From assembly GCA_963791545.1 (NCBI GenBank), contig CAWBSR010000015.1:186001-250000 (forward strand): a DNA stretch of 64,000 nucleotides, in the 5' to 3' direction. The DNA comes from JALYXV01 sp963791545 (GTDB taxonomy: Bacteria; Actinomycetota; Acidimicrobiia; Acidimicrobiales; Palsa-688). The position numbers and the translations under genes were made by a program. The notes below the pieces were generated by a model. The model saw only the letters and a program-made list of their open reading frames with translations. It had not been told where the DNA came from and searched no databases. Shown here piece after piece: positions 44,337-52,686 of this stretch (position 1 is the first letter of the stretch; each line of letters begins with the position of its first letter).

Positions 44337-44645
44337 GTGACCGAAGAAGAGGTGTATGACGCCATCATCGCGTCCAAGCCTGGCCCCGAGGAGATCCTGT
44401 TCGTGGGCCGAACCGGGAAGGAGTACGCCTGGCGGTCGATCCCACCGGGCGAGCCCATGTCCGCCGAGGTGGACGGGGTGTTCCTCGATGCCTGGATGTT
44501 CAGCAACGTGGCCTGGCCCGTCGAAGCCGACGAGGCGACCCAGCGGGCCTTCTTCAACGACCTGGTCGCCGAGATGGAGACCATGGCCGACGGCGCAGAC
44601 CGGTGCCGCTGGGAGTTCGACGACCCCTACGGGTACCGCCACTAG
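44337..44645 (+). CDS. Small conserved-looking protein divergent from sulfite reductase
   Basis: The 102-residue product (GTG 44337, preceded by AGGGAGG; GTG 44331 is an alternative) has no recognised domain. It is acidic, with Trp/Phe-rich segments (YAWRSIPPGEP, VFLDAWMFSNVAWPVEADEA), no cysteines except one near the end, and no signal peptide or membrane helix. The promoter is shared with the sulfur operon on the other strand, so co-regulation with sulfur assimilation is possible but unproven. The sequence ends in DPYGYRH. Confidence 0.65.
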   Translation: MTEEEVYDAIIASKPGPEEILFVGRTGKEYAWRSIPPGEPMSAEVDGVFLDAWMFSNVAWPVEADEATQRAFFNDLVAEMETMADGADRCRWEFDDPYGYRH

Positions 44646-44733
44646 GGCTCCTGGCGGTACCTAGTCGGCTGAATCGCGTCCACGGCGTCGACGACGACCC
44701 GGCCGCCTCAACGGCGGGAACTCGCCCTCCGGT

Positions 44734-45399
44734 TCACCCGCCGGTGCCCACCGCCAACTTGGTGCCCACCGCCCTCACCGCAGCGTCCATCGTGGCTCCC
44801 GCCGTCGGGCTCGGCGCCGGCGCCGACAACCTGATGCTGGCCACGATGGGCCCGGAGCGGATCAGGACGATGTTGACCTGCTGCGCCGGGAGCGACTGTG
44901 GTACCGCCTGGTGCAGGCCGGCAACCTCCTCACCCACCGCGGCCGGTTGGGTGGGCGTCACGCCGGGCTGATGGCACTGCCGGCCGAGCGAGCCCAGGCC
45001 GGCCACCGAAGCCGACGCGCTCGCCGCGGTCGGGAAATCGATCACATACAGGACCAGGCGCAGGTGATCCTGGGACCGCACGAAGGTTCGGGTGACCTGG
45101 GCGGCGGCGCCGCTGGTGTCGACCGTCATCTGACCGCAGGCCCGGAGGGGGCCTCCCGCGGTGGTGTCTCCCGGCTCGTTGCTCGGCGCCGGCGTGAAGC
45201 CGGACGGCAGGTCACCCCGGGTGAGGAGGATCGATTGCAGCCTGGCGAGGGGAACGGGCGGCTCGGTGACCTCGAGGGTGGTCGCGGTGAGGTTGGCGGC
45301 GGTGGGACCGGTGGGCGGGGCCTGGTGGGCGGCGCCACAACCGGCCAGCACGCCGGCCACGAGGGCCGCCACCGCCGCCCGGCTCATGAACCTGTTCAT
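44734..45399 (-). CDS. Predicted lipoprotein of unknown function
   Basis: The 221-residue precursor has a clear lipobox, LAGC with Cys21, after a hydrophobic helix (AAVAALVAGVLAG). The mature part starts with a Pro/Thr-rich linker and continues as a single domain with an RGDLPSGFTPAPS segment and conserved-looking cysteines (LRACGQM and GRQCHQPG). Such lipoproteins with an LP-x-G-F motif near the N terminus are common in actinobacteria and are uncharacterised. ATG start at 45399. It sits alone, in the same direction as the DAHP synthase gene that lies upstream of it. Confidence 0.75.
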   Translation of the reverse strand: MNRFMSRAAVAALVAGVLAGCGAAHQAPPTGPTAANLTATTLEVTEPPVPLARLQSILLTRGDLPSGFTPAPSNEPGDTTAGGPLRACGQMTVDTSGAAAQVTRTFVRSQDHLRLVLYVIDFPTAASASASVAGLGSLGRQCHQPGVTPTQPAAVGEEVAGLHQAVPQSLPAQQVNIVLIRSGPIVASIRLSAPAPSPTAGATMDAAVRAVGTKLAVGTGG

Positions 45400-45506
45400 G
45401 GTGATCGACCCTAGTCACGAGGGGCGTCGGGTGCGTCACATCCCGCGGGGCCGGCGGGCCCTCTCCCCACGTCAGGGCGACCTAACCAAGGACGGGACCC
45501 GGGCGG

Positions 45507-46856
45507 TCAGCTCCGCAGGAGTTCCGCCACCTGGAAGGCCAGGTCGAGTGACTGGCGGGCGTTGAGGCGGGGGTCGCAAGCCGAGGTGTAGCGGAGGTTG
45601 AGGTGGTCCTCCAGGACCTCCTCGCTCCCGGCGCCGCCCAGGCATTCGGTCACGTTGTCACCGGTCAGCTCGACGTGGACCCCGCCCGGCCACACCCCCT
45701 CGCCCCGGCACACCCCGAAGAACTCGCGGATCTCGCTCAGCACGTCGTCGAAGCGGCGGGTCTTGCGGCCACCGGGGCTGGTGAAGGTGTTGCCGTGCAT
45801 GGGGTCGCACGCCCACACCACCGGATGGCCGGCCTCGCGTACTGCCCGCAGCAGGGCGGGAAGCCGCTCGGGGGTGCGCCCCGCGCCCATCCGGGTAATG
45901 AGCATGAGCCGCCCCGGCGTGCGCCCGGGATCGAGCGCCTGGCACAGCCCGAGTACCTCGTCCACGGTGGCGGTCGGCCCCAGCTTGCAGCCCAGCGGAT
46001 TGGCGACCCCGGCCAGGAAAGCGGGATGGGCCCCGCTCAACTGGCGGGTGCGTTCGCCCACCCACAACAGGTGAGCCGAGCAGTCGTACCAGTCGCCGGT
46101 CAGCGAGTCCTGGCGGGTGAGGGCCTCCTCGTAGCCAAGCACCAGGGCCTCGTGGCTGGTCCAGAACTCCACTTGATGCAGTGACGCCTCGCTCTGCAGG
46201 TCGATGCCGCAGGCCTGCATGAACCGCAGCGCCCGGTCGATCTCGCCGGCGATGGCGTCGTAGCGCTGGCCCTGGCTGCTCGACGCCACGAACTGCTGGT
46301 TCCACTGGTGCACGTGCGTCAGATCGGCGAAACCGCCGGTCGTGAAGGCCCGCAGCAGGTTCAGGGTGGAAGCCGATTGATGGTAGGCCGCCAGCATGCG
46401 GACCGGATCCGGGACCCGGGCCTCGGCGCTGGGGGCATCGTCGTTTACCAGGTGACCCCGGAAGCTGGGCAACTCGACTCCCCCGACCCACTCGGTGGGC
46501 GACGAGCGGGGTTTGGCGAACTGGCCCGCGATGCGGCCCACCTTGACGACGGGCACGCCGGAGCCGTAGGTGAGCACCACGGCCATCTGGAGGATGACCT
46601 TCAGCTTGTCCCGGATGGCGTCGGCAGTGAAATCCCCGAACGACTCGGCGCAGTCGCCGGCCTGGAGGAGAAAGGCGCGGCCCTCGGCCACCTGGGCCAG
46701 GGCGGAGCGGAGCCGCCGGGCCTCGCCCGCGAAGACCAGCGGCGGGAGCGTCGACAGTTGCTTGAGGACGTGCTCCAGGGCGGCCAGGTCCGGCCAATCG
46801 GGCTGCTGAGGGGCCGGCAAGTCGCGCCACGAGGAGGGAGTCCAGGTCTGGTCCAC
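45507..46856 (-). CDS. aroG: Class II 3-deoxy-7-phosphoheptulonate (DAHP) synthase
   Basis: This enzyme starts the shikimate pathway from phosphoenolpyruvate and erythrose 4-phosphate. GTG 46856 gives 449 residues, matching class II (plant and actinobacterial) enzymes. Visible motifs include the N-terminal WTPSSWRDLPAPQQPDWPD, LLQAGDCAESF, KVGRIAGQFAKPRS and the C-terminal WACDPMHGNTFTSPGGRKTR (given by its core CDPMHGNT). The remaining open frame upstream is a shadow overlapping the oxidoreductase gene. No other aro gene is near. The start region is divergent from the LLM gene, 75 bp apart. Confidence 0.95.
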   Translation of the reverse strand: MDQTWTPSSWRDLPAPQQPDWPDLAALEHVLKQLSTLPPLVFAGEARRLRSALAQVAEGRAFLLQAGDCAESFGDFTADAIRDKLKVILQMAVVLTYGSGVPVVKVGRIAGQFAKPRSSPTEWVGGVELPSFRGHLVNDDAPSAEARVPDPVRMLAAYHQSASTLNLLRAFTTGGFADLTHVHQWNQQFVASSSQGQRYDAIAGEIDRALRFMQACGIDLQSEASLHQVEFWTSHEALVLGYEEALTRQDSLTGDWYDCSAHLLWVGERTRQLSGAHPAFLAGVANPLGCKLGPTATVDEVLGLCQALDPGRTPGRLMLITRMGAGRTPERLPALLRAVREAGHPVVWACDPMHGNTFTSPGGRKTRRFDDVLSEIREFFGVCRGEGVWPGGVHVELTGDNVTECLGGAGSEEVLEDHLNLRYTSACDPRLNARQSLDLAFQVAELLRS

Positions 46857-46911
46857 GACACCAGGGTGGCGCAGCGCCGAGCCGGGGGCAACGCAGTATC
46901 GGCAGAGATTC

Positions 46912-46930
46912 GCCGGAACTACGCTCCGGC
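46912..46930. promoter_or_regulatory. Hairpin directly before the LLM oxidoreductase start
   Basis: GCCGGA and TCCGGC pair around a 7-base loop (AACTACGC region), ending one base before the GTG at 46932. No Shine-Dalgarno is visible there, so this stem may occlude or replace the ribosome site; a leaderless start is the alternative. Confidence 0.4.
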
Positions 46931-46931
46931 G

Positions 46932-47861
46932 GTGCAACCGTTCCGATTCGGCGTCCAGCTGACCGGGGCCGGCGAAGGTGCCGAGTGGCGCGCCCGGGCC
47001 CGCCAGATCGAGGATCTGGGCTACTCCACCCTCTTCCTCCCCGACCATTTCGGCAAGCAATGGGCCCCCCTGGTCGCGTTGACGGTGGCCGCGGAAGCAA
47101 CCACCACCCTGCGGGTCGGTTCGCTGGTGTTCGACAACGACTACCGCCACCCGGTGGTCCTGGCCCGCGAAGTGGCGACCTTGGCCATCGTGAGTGAGGA
47201 ACGGGTCGAGTTCGGCCTCGGCGCCGGGTGGCTGCGCTCCGACTACCAGCAGGCCGGCCTCCCCTTCGATCCGCCCGGCGTGCGCATCGACCGTATGGTC
47301 GAGGGCCTGCACATCATGCGGGAGCTGTGGTCGACGGGCTCCGCCACCTTTGCCGGTCGCTACTACCAGGTGGACGGGGTGCACGGGGTGCCTATGCCGG
47401 CGGGGACCGACCACCCCCCGATTCTTATCGGCGGCGGCGGCCGCCGGATGTTGAACACCGCGGCCCAAGAAGCCGACATTGTCGGCTTCAGCCCCAGCCT
47501 GGCCGAAGGCGTGGTCGGGCTGGAGACGGCCCAGTCGGCCACTGCGGCCCGCTTCCGGGAGCGGGTGGCGTGGGTCCGGGAGGCAGCCGGGACCCGCATC
47601 GAGGACATCGAGTTCCAGGTCCTCACCTTCGCGGTGCAGGTGACCGAGCACCGTGACCGCTTCATCGAGGATGCCGCCCCGCTCTTCGAGCTGTCGCCCG
47701 AGGAGGTCTCGGAGACGCCGATCGCCCTGGTCGGCACGGTGGCCGAGATCTGCGAGAGCCTGCTGGCTCGGCGCGAGGAGTTCGGCTTCAGCTACTGGGT
47801 CGTCCACGAGGAGAACATCGAGGATTTCGCGCCGGTCGTGGCGGCCATGGCCAACCGGTAG
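46932..47861 (+). CDS. LLM-class F420-dependent oxidoreductase
   Basis: The 309 residues fit the luciferase-like monooxygenase superfamily of F420-dependent enzymes, probably the TIGR03621 (MSMEG_2516-like) branch: FRFGVQLTGAGEG at the start, YSTLFLPDHFGKQWAPLVAL, VGSLVFDNDYRHP and the phosphate-binding PPILIGGGGRRML. GTG at 46932 is the only sensible start near the fold; a hairpin precedes it. Its substrate is unknown. F420 use fits an actinobacterium. It is divergent from class II DAHP synthase and is followed by nadD after 16 bp. Confidence 0.9.
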   Translation: MQPFRFGVQLTGAGEGAEWRARARQIEDLGYSTLFLPDHFGKQWAPLVALTVAAEATTTLRVGSLVFDNDYRHPVVLAREVATLAIVSEERVEFGLGAGWLRSDYQQAGLPFDPPGVRIDRMVEGLHIMRELWSTGSATFAGRYYQVDGVHGVPMPAGTDHPPILIGGGGRRMLNTAAQEADIVGFSPSLAEGVVGLETAQSATAARFRERVAWVREAAGTRIEDIEFQVLTFAVQVTEHRDRFIEDAAPLFELSPEEVSETPIALVGTVAEICESLLARREEFGFSYWVVHEENIEDFAPVVAAMANR

Positions 47862-47877
47862 CCGGGCCGAGTCTGAG

Positions 47878-48504
47878 GTGGCAGCGGCGGGGGCGGGTCC
47901 CGGGGTGGGCGGTACCAGGATCGGGGTGCTGGGGGGCACCTTCGACCCGATCCACGTCGGGCATCTCGTCGCCGCCGTCAACGCCCGGGCCGCCCTGCGA
48001 CTCGACCGGGTGATCCTCATGGTCGCCAACGCTCCGTGGCAGAAGATCGGCCACCGCAGCGTCACGCCGGCCGAGGACCGCTGGGCCCTGGTGGAAGCGG
48101 CGGTGGGCGATGTCGAGGGCCTCGAGGCGGGGCGGCTGGAGATCGACCGGGGGGGCGAGTCCTACACCGCGGACACCCTGGGCGAGCTGGCGACGCTGCA
48201 CTGCGGGGCGTCGCTTTTCCTGATCGTCGGGTGGGACGTGGCTGCCGAACTCTCCACCTGGGAGCGCCGGGAGGAGATACAGGATCTCGCCACCCTGGTC
48301 GTCGTCAACCGACCCGGCGCCGGGCGGCCCGCGAACCTGGACGGGCACGGGTGGAAGGTCGAGGAGGTGACCGTCCCCAACCTCGAGATCTCGAGCACCG
48401 ACCTCCGGGAACGGGCCGCCGCCGGGAGGCCCCTCGACTATCTGGTACCGGAAGCGGCAGTGCACTGTTTGCGGGCCCGGGGTCTGTACGCTACTGGCGG
48501 ATGA
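47878..48504 (+). CDS. nadD: Nicotinate-nucleotide adenylyltransferase
   Basis: NadD adenylates nicotinate mononucleotide in NAD synthesis. The 208 residues contain the nucleotidyltransferase motif GGTFDPIHVGH and the C-terminal ISSTDLRERAAAG motif (SSTxxR). GTG 47878 is placed 16 bp after the LLM gene; GTG 47905 (GGTRIGVLGGTF start) gives a product nearer the usual N terminus and is equally likely. Its stop overlaps the start of a small membrane-protein gene (ATGA). It precedes rsfS, as in other actinobacteria. Confidence 0.93.
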   Translation: MAAAGAGPGVGGTRIGVLGGTFDPIHVGHLVAAVNARAALRLDRVILMVANAPWQKIGHRSVTPAEDRWALVEAAVGDVEGLEAGRLEIDRGGESYTADTLGELATLHCGASLFLIVGWDVAAELSTWERREEIQDLATLVVVNRPGAGRPANLDGHGWKVEEVTVPNLEISSTDLRERAAAGRPLDYLVPEAAVHCLRARGLYATGG

Positions 48505-48749
48505 CCATGGCTCCCCCGGTGCGGCCCGCGGCAATCGCCCTCCCAGGCGGGGGAACGGGCGAACGCCAGCGGCGGCGCCAGGAGCGGCGCCGGCTGGGCC
48601 GCCAGCAGATCTTGGTGGTGGTTCTCATGGTGCTGGCCCTGATCGTCACCGTGGCCGTCTTGGCCCAGCAGTGGCTGGCCACCGGGGCGGGTCCGGGAAA
48701 TCAGGGGCTCCGGCTCGTCAGGACCGGCATCCTGTTGGCTACCGAATAA
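48501..48749 (+). CDS. Small bitopic membrane protein between nadD and rsfS
   Basis: The 82-residue protein starts at ATG 48501 in a 4-base overlap with nadD. A strongly basic region (ERQRRRQERRRLGRQQ) is followed by one membrane helix (LVVVLMVLALIVTVAVLAQQ), then a short tail. No family is recognised. In many actinobacteria a LytR-CpsA-Psr gene lies at this point; this protein shares only the idea of a single membrane helix and is far shorter. It ends 16 bp before a mini-ORF that precedes rsfS. Confidence 0.7.
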   Translation: MTMAPPVRPAAIALPGGGTGERQRRRQERRRLGRQQILVVVLMVLALIVTVAVLAQQWLATGAGPGNQGLRLVRTGILLATE

Positions 48750-48765
48750 CAAGGAGATAGTGAAC

Positions 48766-48789
48766 ATGACCCAAGGGAGTCGCCAGTGA
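48766..48789 (+). other. Seven-codon mini-ORF overlapping the rsfS start
   Basis: ATG at 48766 follows a strong ribosome site, AAGGAG at 48751-48756, and encodes MTQGSRQ before a TGA that overlaps the GTG start of rsfS. It may be a minimal leader that couples or tunes rsfS translation. rsfS also has its own AGGGAG at 48774-48779, so the mini-ORF is not required. Confidence 0.5.
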
Positions 48790-49184
48790 CCTTCCGGACT
48801 TCGATCGACGACGTGCGCCAGATGAGCGTCGTGGCGGCTCGCGCGGCGGCGGGCAAAAAGGGTGAGGACACCGTGATCCTCGCCGTCGAGCCGCTGCTGA
48901 AGATCACCGATGCCTTCGTGATCACCAGCGGCAGCAACGCCCGACAGGTGCGCACCATCGCCGAAGAGGTCGAGGAGAAGGTCAAGGCTGGCGGGGGACC
49001 GTCGCCACTGCGGATCGAGGGCCTGGACGACGCCCGCTGGGTGCTCATGGACTACGGGGATTTTGTGGTCCATGTGTTCCTGGACGAGGTGCGCAAGTTC
49101 TACGACTTGGAGCGGCTGTGGGCGGACGCTGAGCGGTGGCCCTTTGAGTCCCGGGAACCGGTGGGTATCGTCGAGGGACGCTAG
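48786..49184 (+). CDS. rsfS: Ribosomal silencing factor RsfS
   Basis: RsfS binds uL14 on the 50S subunit and blocks subunit joining in starved cells. The 132 residues match the family: KGEDTVILAVEPLLKITDAF, then FVITSGSNARQVRTIAEEVE and the signature WVLMDYGDFVVHVF. Its start is GTG 48786 in the overlap with the mini-ORF; AGGGAG sits 7 bases upstream. It ends the nadD-(membrane protein)-rsfS group, 8 bp before the 3' end of the convergent secreted protein gene. Confidence 0.95.
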   Translation: MTFRTSIDDVRQMSVVAARAAAGKKGEDTVILAVEPLLKITDAFVITSGSNARQVRTIAEEVEEKVKAGGGPSPLRIEGLDDARWVLMDYGDFVVHVFLDEVRKFYDLERLWADAERWPFESREPVGIVEGR

Positions 49185-49192
49185 CGCGCAGC

Positions 49193-51838
49193 TCAGTCGA
49201 CCAGGAAAGCCGCCGTCTGGTAACGATTCCAGGTCCCGTTGGCCTCGGTGTACAAGGTGGCGTAGAGGACCTTGCCCTTAGGCAGGGCCGACACGGTGTA
49301 CGAGGCTCGGCTTGGTGCCAGGATGCCGGAGTTGACGAGGTCGGTTCCGTACTGGCTGGTGCCGACGGTCAGGTAATAGCCCTGGGCGCCGGCGATGGTC
49401 GTCCAGGTGAACGGGGCGGTGGTGTTGACGTTGGTTTGGCCGTTGGCGGGCGAGATGAGGGTGGCGTGGCCCACGGCGGCGGTGAAGGTCTCGGCCTGGA
49501 AGCGGCTCCAGGTTCCGTTGACCTCGGTGAACATGGTGGCGTAGAGGGTCCTGCCGCTCGGCAGGTCGGGTACCGCCAGTGAGGACTGGTTGGGTGGGAG
49601 GATGCCGGAGTTGACGAGGTCGGTTCCGTACTGGCTGGTGCCGACGGTCAGGTAATAGCCCTGGGCGCCGGCGATGGTCGTCCAGGTGAACGGGGCGGTG
49701 GTGTTGACGTCGGTTTGGCCGTTGGCGGGCGAGATGAGGGTGGCGTGGCCCACGGCGGCGGTGAAGGTCTCGGCCTGGAAGCGGCTCCAGGTTCCGTTGA
49801 CCTCGGTGAACATGGTGGCGTAGAGGGTCCTGCCGCTCGGCAGGTCGGGTACCGCCAGTGAGGACTGGTTGGGTGGGAGGATGCCGGAGTTGACGAGGTC
49901 GGTTCCGTACTGGCTGGTGCCGACGGTCAGGTAATAGCCCTGGGCGCCGGCGATGGTCGTCCAGGTGAACGGAGCAACCGTGTCTACGCCGAGTTGACCA
50001 TCGCCAGGCGTGACCAATGTCGCCCGGTCCGGGTTGGCGTGGCCGCTGAGGGCCACCGTTTGGGGGCTCCCGGCAGCATTGTCGACCACGGTGAGACTGG
50101 CGACACGGTCGCCGGGGGCGCCGGGGGAGAACGTCACCGTCAGGGTGCACGAATCCGACGGCGCCACCTGGGCGCCGGTGCACCCATTGGCACCGACCGC
50201 GAAGTCGGCGGCCTGGGCACCTCCGGTGTTGATCGAGGAAACGACGAGAGCCGCGGAACCGGTGTTGGAGATGGTGACGGGCTGGGGGCCACTGGATGAG
50301 CCCGTCGTCGTGTCGGCGAAGGCGACGGCCTGGGGATTCAGGGTGGCTCGGGGCGCCGGGGTCGCCGAGACGGTGACGGCGGCGCCGGGGTTGCTGCAGG
50401 CGCTGGCGGCCGGGTTGTTGTTGCTGTCCCCGCTGTAGGCGGCGGTGAAGCGGTAGCTGCCGGCGTTGGCGGGGGTGTAGGAGCCGGACTGGTAGTTGCC
50501 GTTGCGGGTGGCGGCGAGCGTCGAGGTGTACAGCGGGGTACCGGTGCAGGCGGCGGTGGCGTACAGGCTGACGGTGATCGTCCCGCTGGGTGCGGTGGCG
50601 CCGCTGAGGCCGGCGGTGGCATAGATGGCGCCGCCCACGGTGACGGGCCCCGAGGCAGTGGCGGTGACCTGGGGTGACGCCAGCGTTTTGGCGACGCCCT
50701 GGCCGCTCAGGGGCAGGGCGTGCGGGCTGCCGGGAGCGTTGTCGGCGACGGTCAAGGTGGCGCTTCGGCTTCCGGCGGCAGTCGGGGAGAACGCCACCGC
50801 GAGGGAGCAGTTTCCGCCGGCGGGAACGCTCACCCCGGTGCAGTTGTCGGCGCTGGTGTGGAAGTCGCCGGCGTTGCTGCCGGAGACGGCGATGGAGGTG
50901 ATGGCAAGGTTGGCGCTTCCGGTGTTGGTGGTGGTGATGGTCTGGGCCCCGCTGGTGGTAGCGACGGTTTGGGCCGCGAAGCCCATATTGGTGGGATTGA
51001 AGGAGATGCCCGGCTGCTGGAGGCTGTTGACCGTCACCGCGGCGTTGTTGTCCAGGCAGGCGGTGGGCCCGGACATGCCGTTATTGGTGTCGCCGCTGTA
51101 GGTGGCCCGCCATTTGTAAGTGCCGGTCACCGTTGGGGTGTAGCGGGTGGAGTCGTAGTTGCCGGTGCCGTGGACGGCCACGGTGGAGGAGAAGACCGGT
51201 GTGCCCGAGCAGAACTGGTCGCCGGGCGGAGTCAGTAGGAAGGTGATTGAGCCGGTCGGCCCGTAGCCGCCGATGGTGGCCCGGGCGACGAGAGTTCCTG
51301 AAGTGAAGGGTTGGGCGGTGATGGAGAACCCGGTGCTGGCGGGCGAGACGATGACCGCCGCGGAGGGGTTGGAGCAGGCGGTGGGCCCGAAGGGGTTGTT
51401 GTTGGCGTCGCCGCTGTAGGTGGCCTGCCAGCGGTAGGTGCCCGCTTGGGTGGTGGTGTAGCGGTCCGAATTCATGGACACGCCGGTGACGCCGACGGTG
51501 GAGGTGAAGATGGGCGCCGCGCAGGAGGTGTCCGCGGGTCCGAAGAGGGCGTAGGCGATGGTCCCGGTGGGGTTGGCGCCCCCTGACAGGTTGACGTTGG
51601 CGAAGACCTGCAAGCCGACGGTGGTCGACCCCGAGGCGGTGATCGTCATCGACGGGTTGCCCTTGGTGGCGGCGCTGGCCGCGACGGCGTCCAGACCCAC
51701 CGATCCCGCCATCAACACCACTGACGTCGCGCCGAGCGCCACCAGGCGCTTGAATAGCCATCCTCTCCGATGGGAGCAGACTCTTTCTCCCGCGCCGGAC
51801 CGGCCAGCGGTCATTCTTCGCCTAACCACCATGCGCAA
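49193..51838 (-). CDS. Large secreted protein with Ig-like, choice-of-anchor-D and 93-residue repeat modules
   Basis: The 881-residue precursor begins with a basic region and a signal peptide (LVALGATSVVLMAGSVG). The mature part has three Ig-like repeats ending in YSGDxNN-type motifs (TYRWQATYSGDANNN, TYKWRATYSGDTNNG, SYRFTAAYSGDSNNN), each followed by a Cys-containing loop. Two choice-of-anchor-D (ASH-like) domains follow (TNTGSANLAITSIAVSG and SNTGSAALVVSSINTGG). The C-terminal third is three nearly identical 93-residue modules (FTWTTIAGAQGYYLTVGTSQ in each). It is likely a cell-surface or released adhesion-type protein. The start could also be ATG 51814. No sortase or LPxTG motif is seen. 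Confidence 0.8.
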   Translation of the reverse strand: MRMVVRRRMTAGRSGAGERVCSHRRGWLFKRLVALGATSVVLMAGSVGLDAVAASAATKGNPSMTITASGSTTVGLQVFANVNLSGGANPTGTIAYALFGPADTSCAAPIFTSTVGVTGVSMNSDRYTTTQAGTYRWQATYSGDANNNPFGPTACSNPSAAVIVSPASTGFSITAQPFTSGTLVARATIGGYGPTGSITFLLTPPGDQFCSGTPVFSSTVAVHGTGNYDSTRYTPTVTGTYKWRATYSGDTNNGMSGPTACLDNNAAVTVNSLQQPGISFNPTNMGFAAQTVATTSGAQTITTTNTGSANLAITSIAVSGSNAGDFHTSADNCTGVSVPAGGNCSLAVAFSPTAAGSRSATLTVADNAPGSPHALPLSGQGVAKTLASPQVTATASGPVTVGGAIYATAGLSGATAPSGTITVSLYATAACTGTPLYTSTLAATRNGNYQSGSYTPANAGSYRFTAAYSGDSNNNPAASACSNPGAAVTVSATPAPRATLNPQAVAFADTTTGSSSGPQPVTISNTGSAALVVSSINTGGAQAADFAVGANGCTGAQVAPSDSCTLTVTFSPGAPGDRVASLTVVDNAAGSPQTVALSGHANPDRATLVTPGDGQLGVDTVAPFTWTTIAGAQGYYLTVGTSQYGTDLVNSGILPPNQSSLAVPDLPSGRTLYATMFTEVNGTWSRFQAETFTAAVGHATLISPANGQTDVNTTAPFTWTTIAGAQGYYLTVGTSQYGTDLVNSGILPPNQSSLAVPDLPSGRTLYATMFTEVNGTWSRFQAETFTAAVGHATLISPANGQTNVNTTAPFTWTTIAGAQGYYLTVGTSQYGTDLVNSGILAPSRASYTVSALPKGKVLYATLYTEANGTWNRYQTAAFLVD
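49322..49972 (-). repeat. 279-bp near-identical tandem repeats in the secreted protein
   Basis: The period is 279 bp (93 codons); the same base string starts at 49322, 49601 and 49880. Over about 370 bp the sequence equals itself shifted by 279 bp, with one difference seen by eye, near 49429 (TTGGT against TCGGT). Identity at silent sites means the duplication is recent or is homogenised by gene conversion, and copy number may vary between strains. Confidence 0.9.
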
Positions 51839-51984
51839 GGTTTTTCGCCCATTCCGCCACTGATGACCGATTTCTGCCGGCCAGCGCCGATCCTCTGATC
51901 GGCGTGGGAGACGATGTCGTCATCTCGGACGGGTGAGTTGAATGGATTGTTCGACCGTCAAGAGCCCTCAGGCGGGGCGGACGG

Positions 51985-52563
51985 CTAGCGCGTGGCCACC
52001 AGGGTTCCCGCCGGGGTGAGGGCGTACCAGGTGCCGCCGAAACTCTTGACGCCCTGACCTTGGCCCTGGCCCGGCGCGGTGTCCTCGACGAACTCGTACA
52101 TCAGCCAGCCGTGGTACGTCGGGTAGGTCTCACCGTCGGCCGACTTCATCGTCGACAGCAGTGACGCCTGGATGCCGGGCCCCGCGGCGGGGGACGTACT
52201 TGCATCCGGCAGGGGCAGATCGGGCCAGACCTTGGTGCAGCCGTTGGCGTCGTTGCAATCCACGTTGGTCTTGCCGTCAGCGGTCAACACGTACACCGTG
52301 TGTCCTCGAGCGTCGACGACAACCGTTCCCAGCCCGGCCACGGCTGCGGTGCTGAACATGGTTCCCGGCTTGGCACCCGCCGCGGGCGCGGTTGATGTGG
52401 GCGCAGTCGACGCGGCCGCGCTAGGCACGGTTGTCGCCGTCGAGGCCCGGGTGCCCGAGGAGCCGCCGCACGCCGATGCCGCCACGGCCATCGCTCCCAC
52501 CCACAGCCCGCCCCAGATCAGTCGGATAGTCGGCCGGTGCCGCATCCTGGCAGGTGTCGTCAT
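51985..52563 (-). CDS. Lipoprotein with secreted-repeat domain (Lipoprotein_15 type)
   Basis: The 192-residue precursor (ATG 52563) has a lipobox-like ASAC at Cys32 and a Ser/Thr/Ala linker. The mature part contains the repeat type found in PF03640 proteins of unknown function: GLGTVVVDARGHTVYVLTAD with a CNDANGCTKVWPDLPLP segment, and a second unit ending in YHGWLMYEFVEDTAPGQGQG. Such proteins occur across actinobacteria and have been linked only loosely to copper or stress responses. It is divergent from the flavin-binding gene, with a 123-bp shared upstream region. Confidence 0.82.
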   Translation of the reverse strand: MTTPARMRHRPTIRLIWGGLWVGAMAVAASACGGSSGTRASTATTVPSAAASTAPTSTAPAAGAKPGTMFSTAAVAGLGTVVVDARGHTVYVLTADGKTNVDCNDANGCTKVWPDLPLPDASTSPAAGPGIQASLLSTMKSADGETYPTYHGWLMYEFVEDTAPGQGQGQGVKSFGGTWYALTPAGTLVATR

Positions 52564-52686
52564 TGAAAGGCTCCTCCACTTTCTCGTCCACACGGATTTA
52601 TCGCGGTCGGTAGTACGGTCCGCCCCGCCGCCGAGATTGGCTAAATCGCCTTGGGCGGCCGGTTGGGTTGTGCCACCGTGTTGGTC

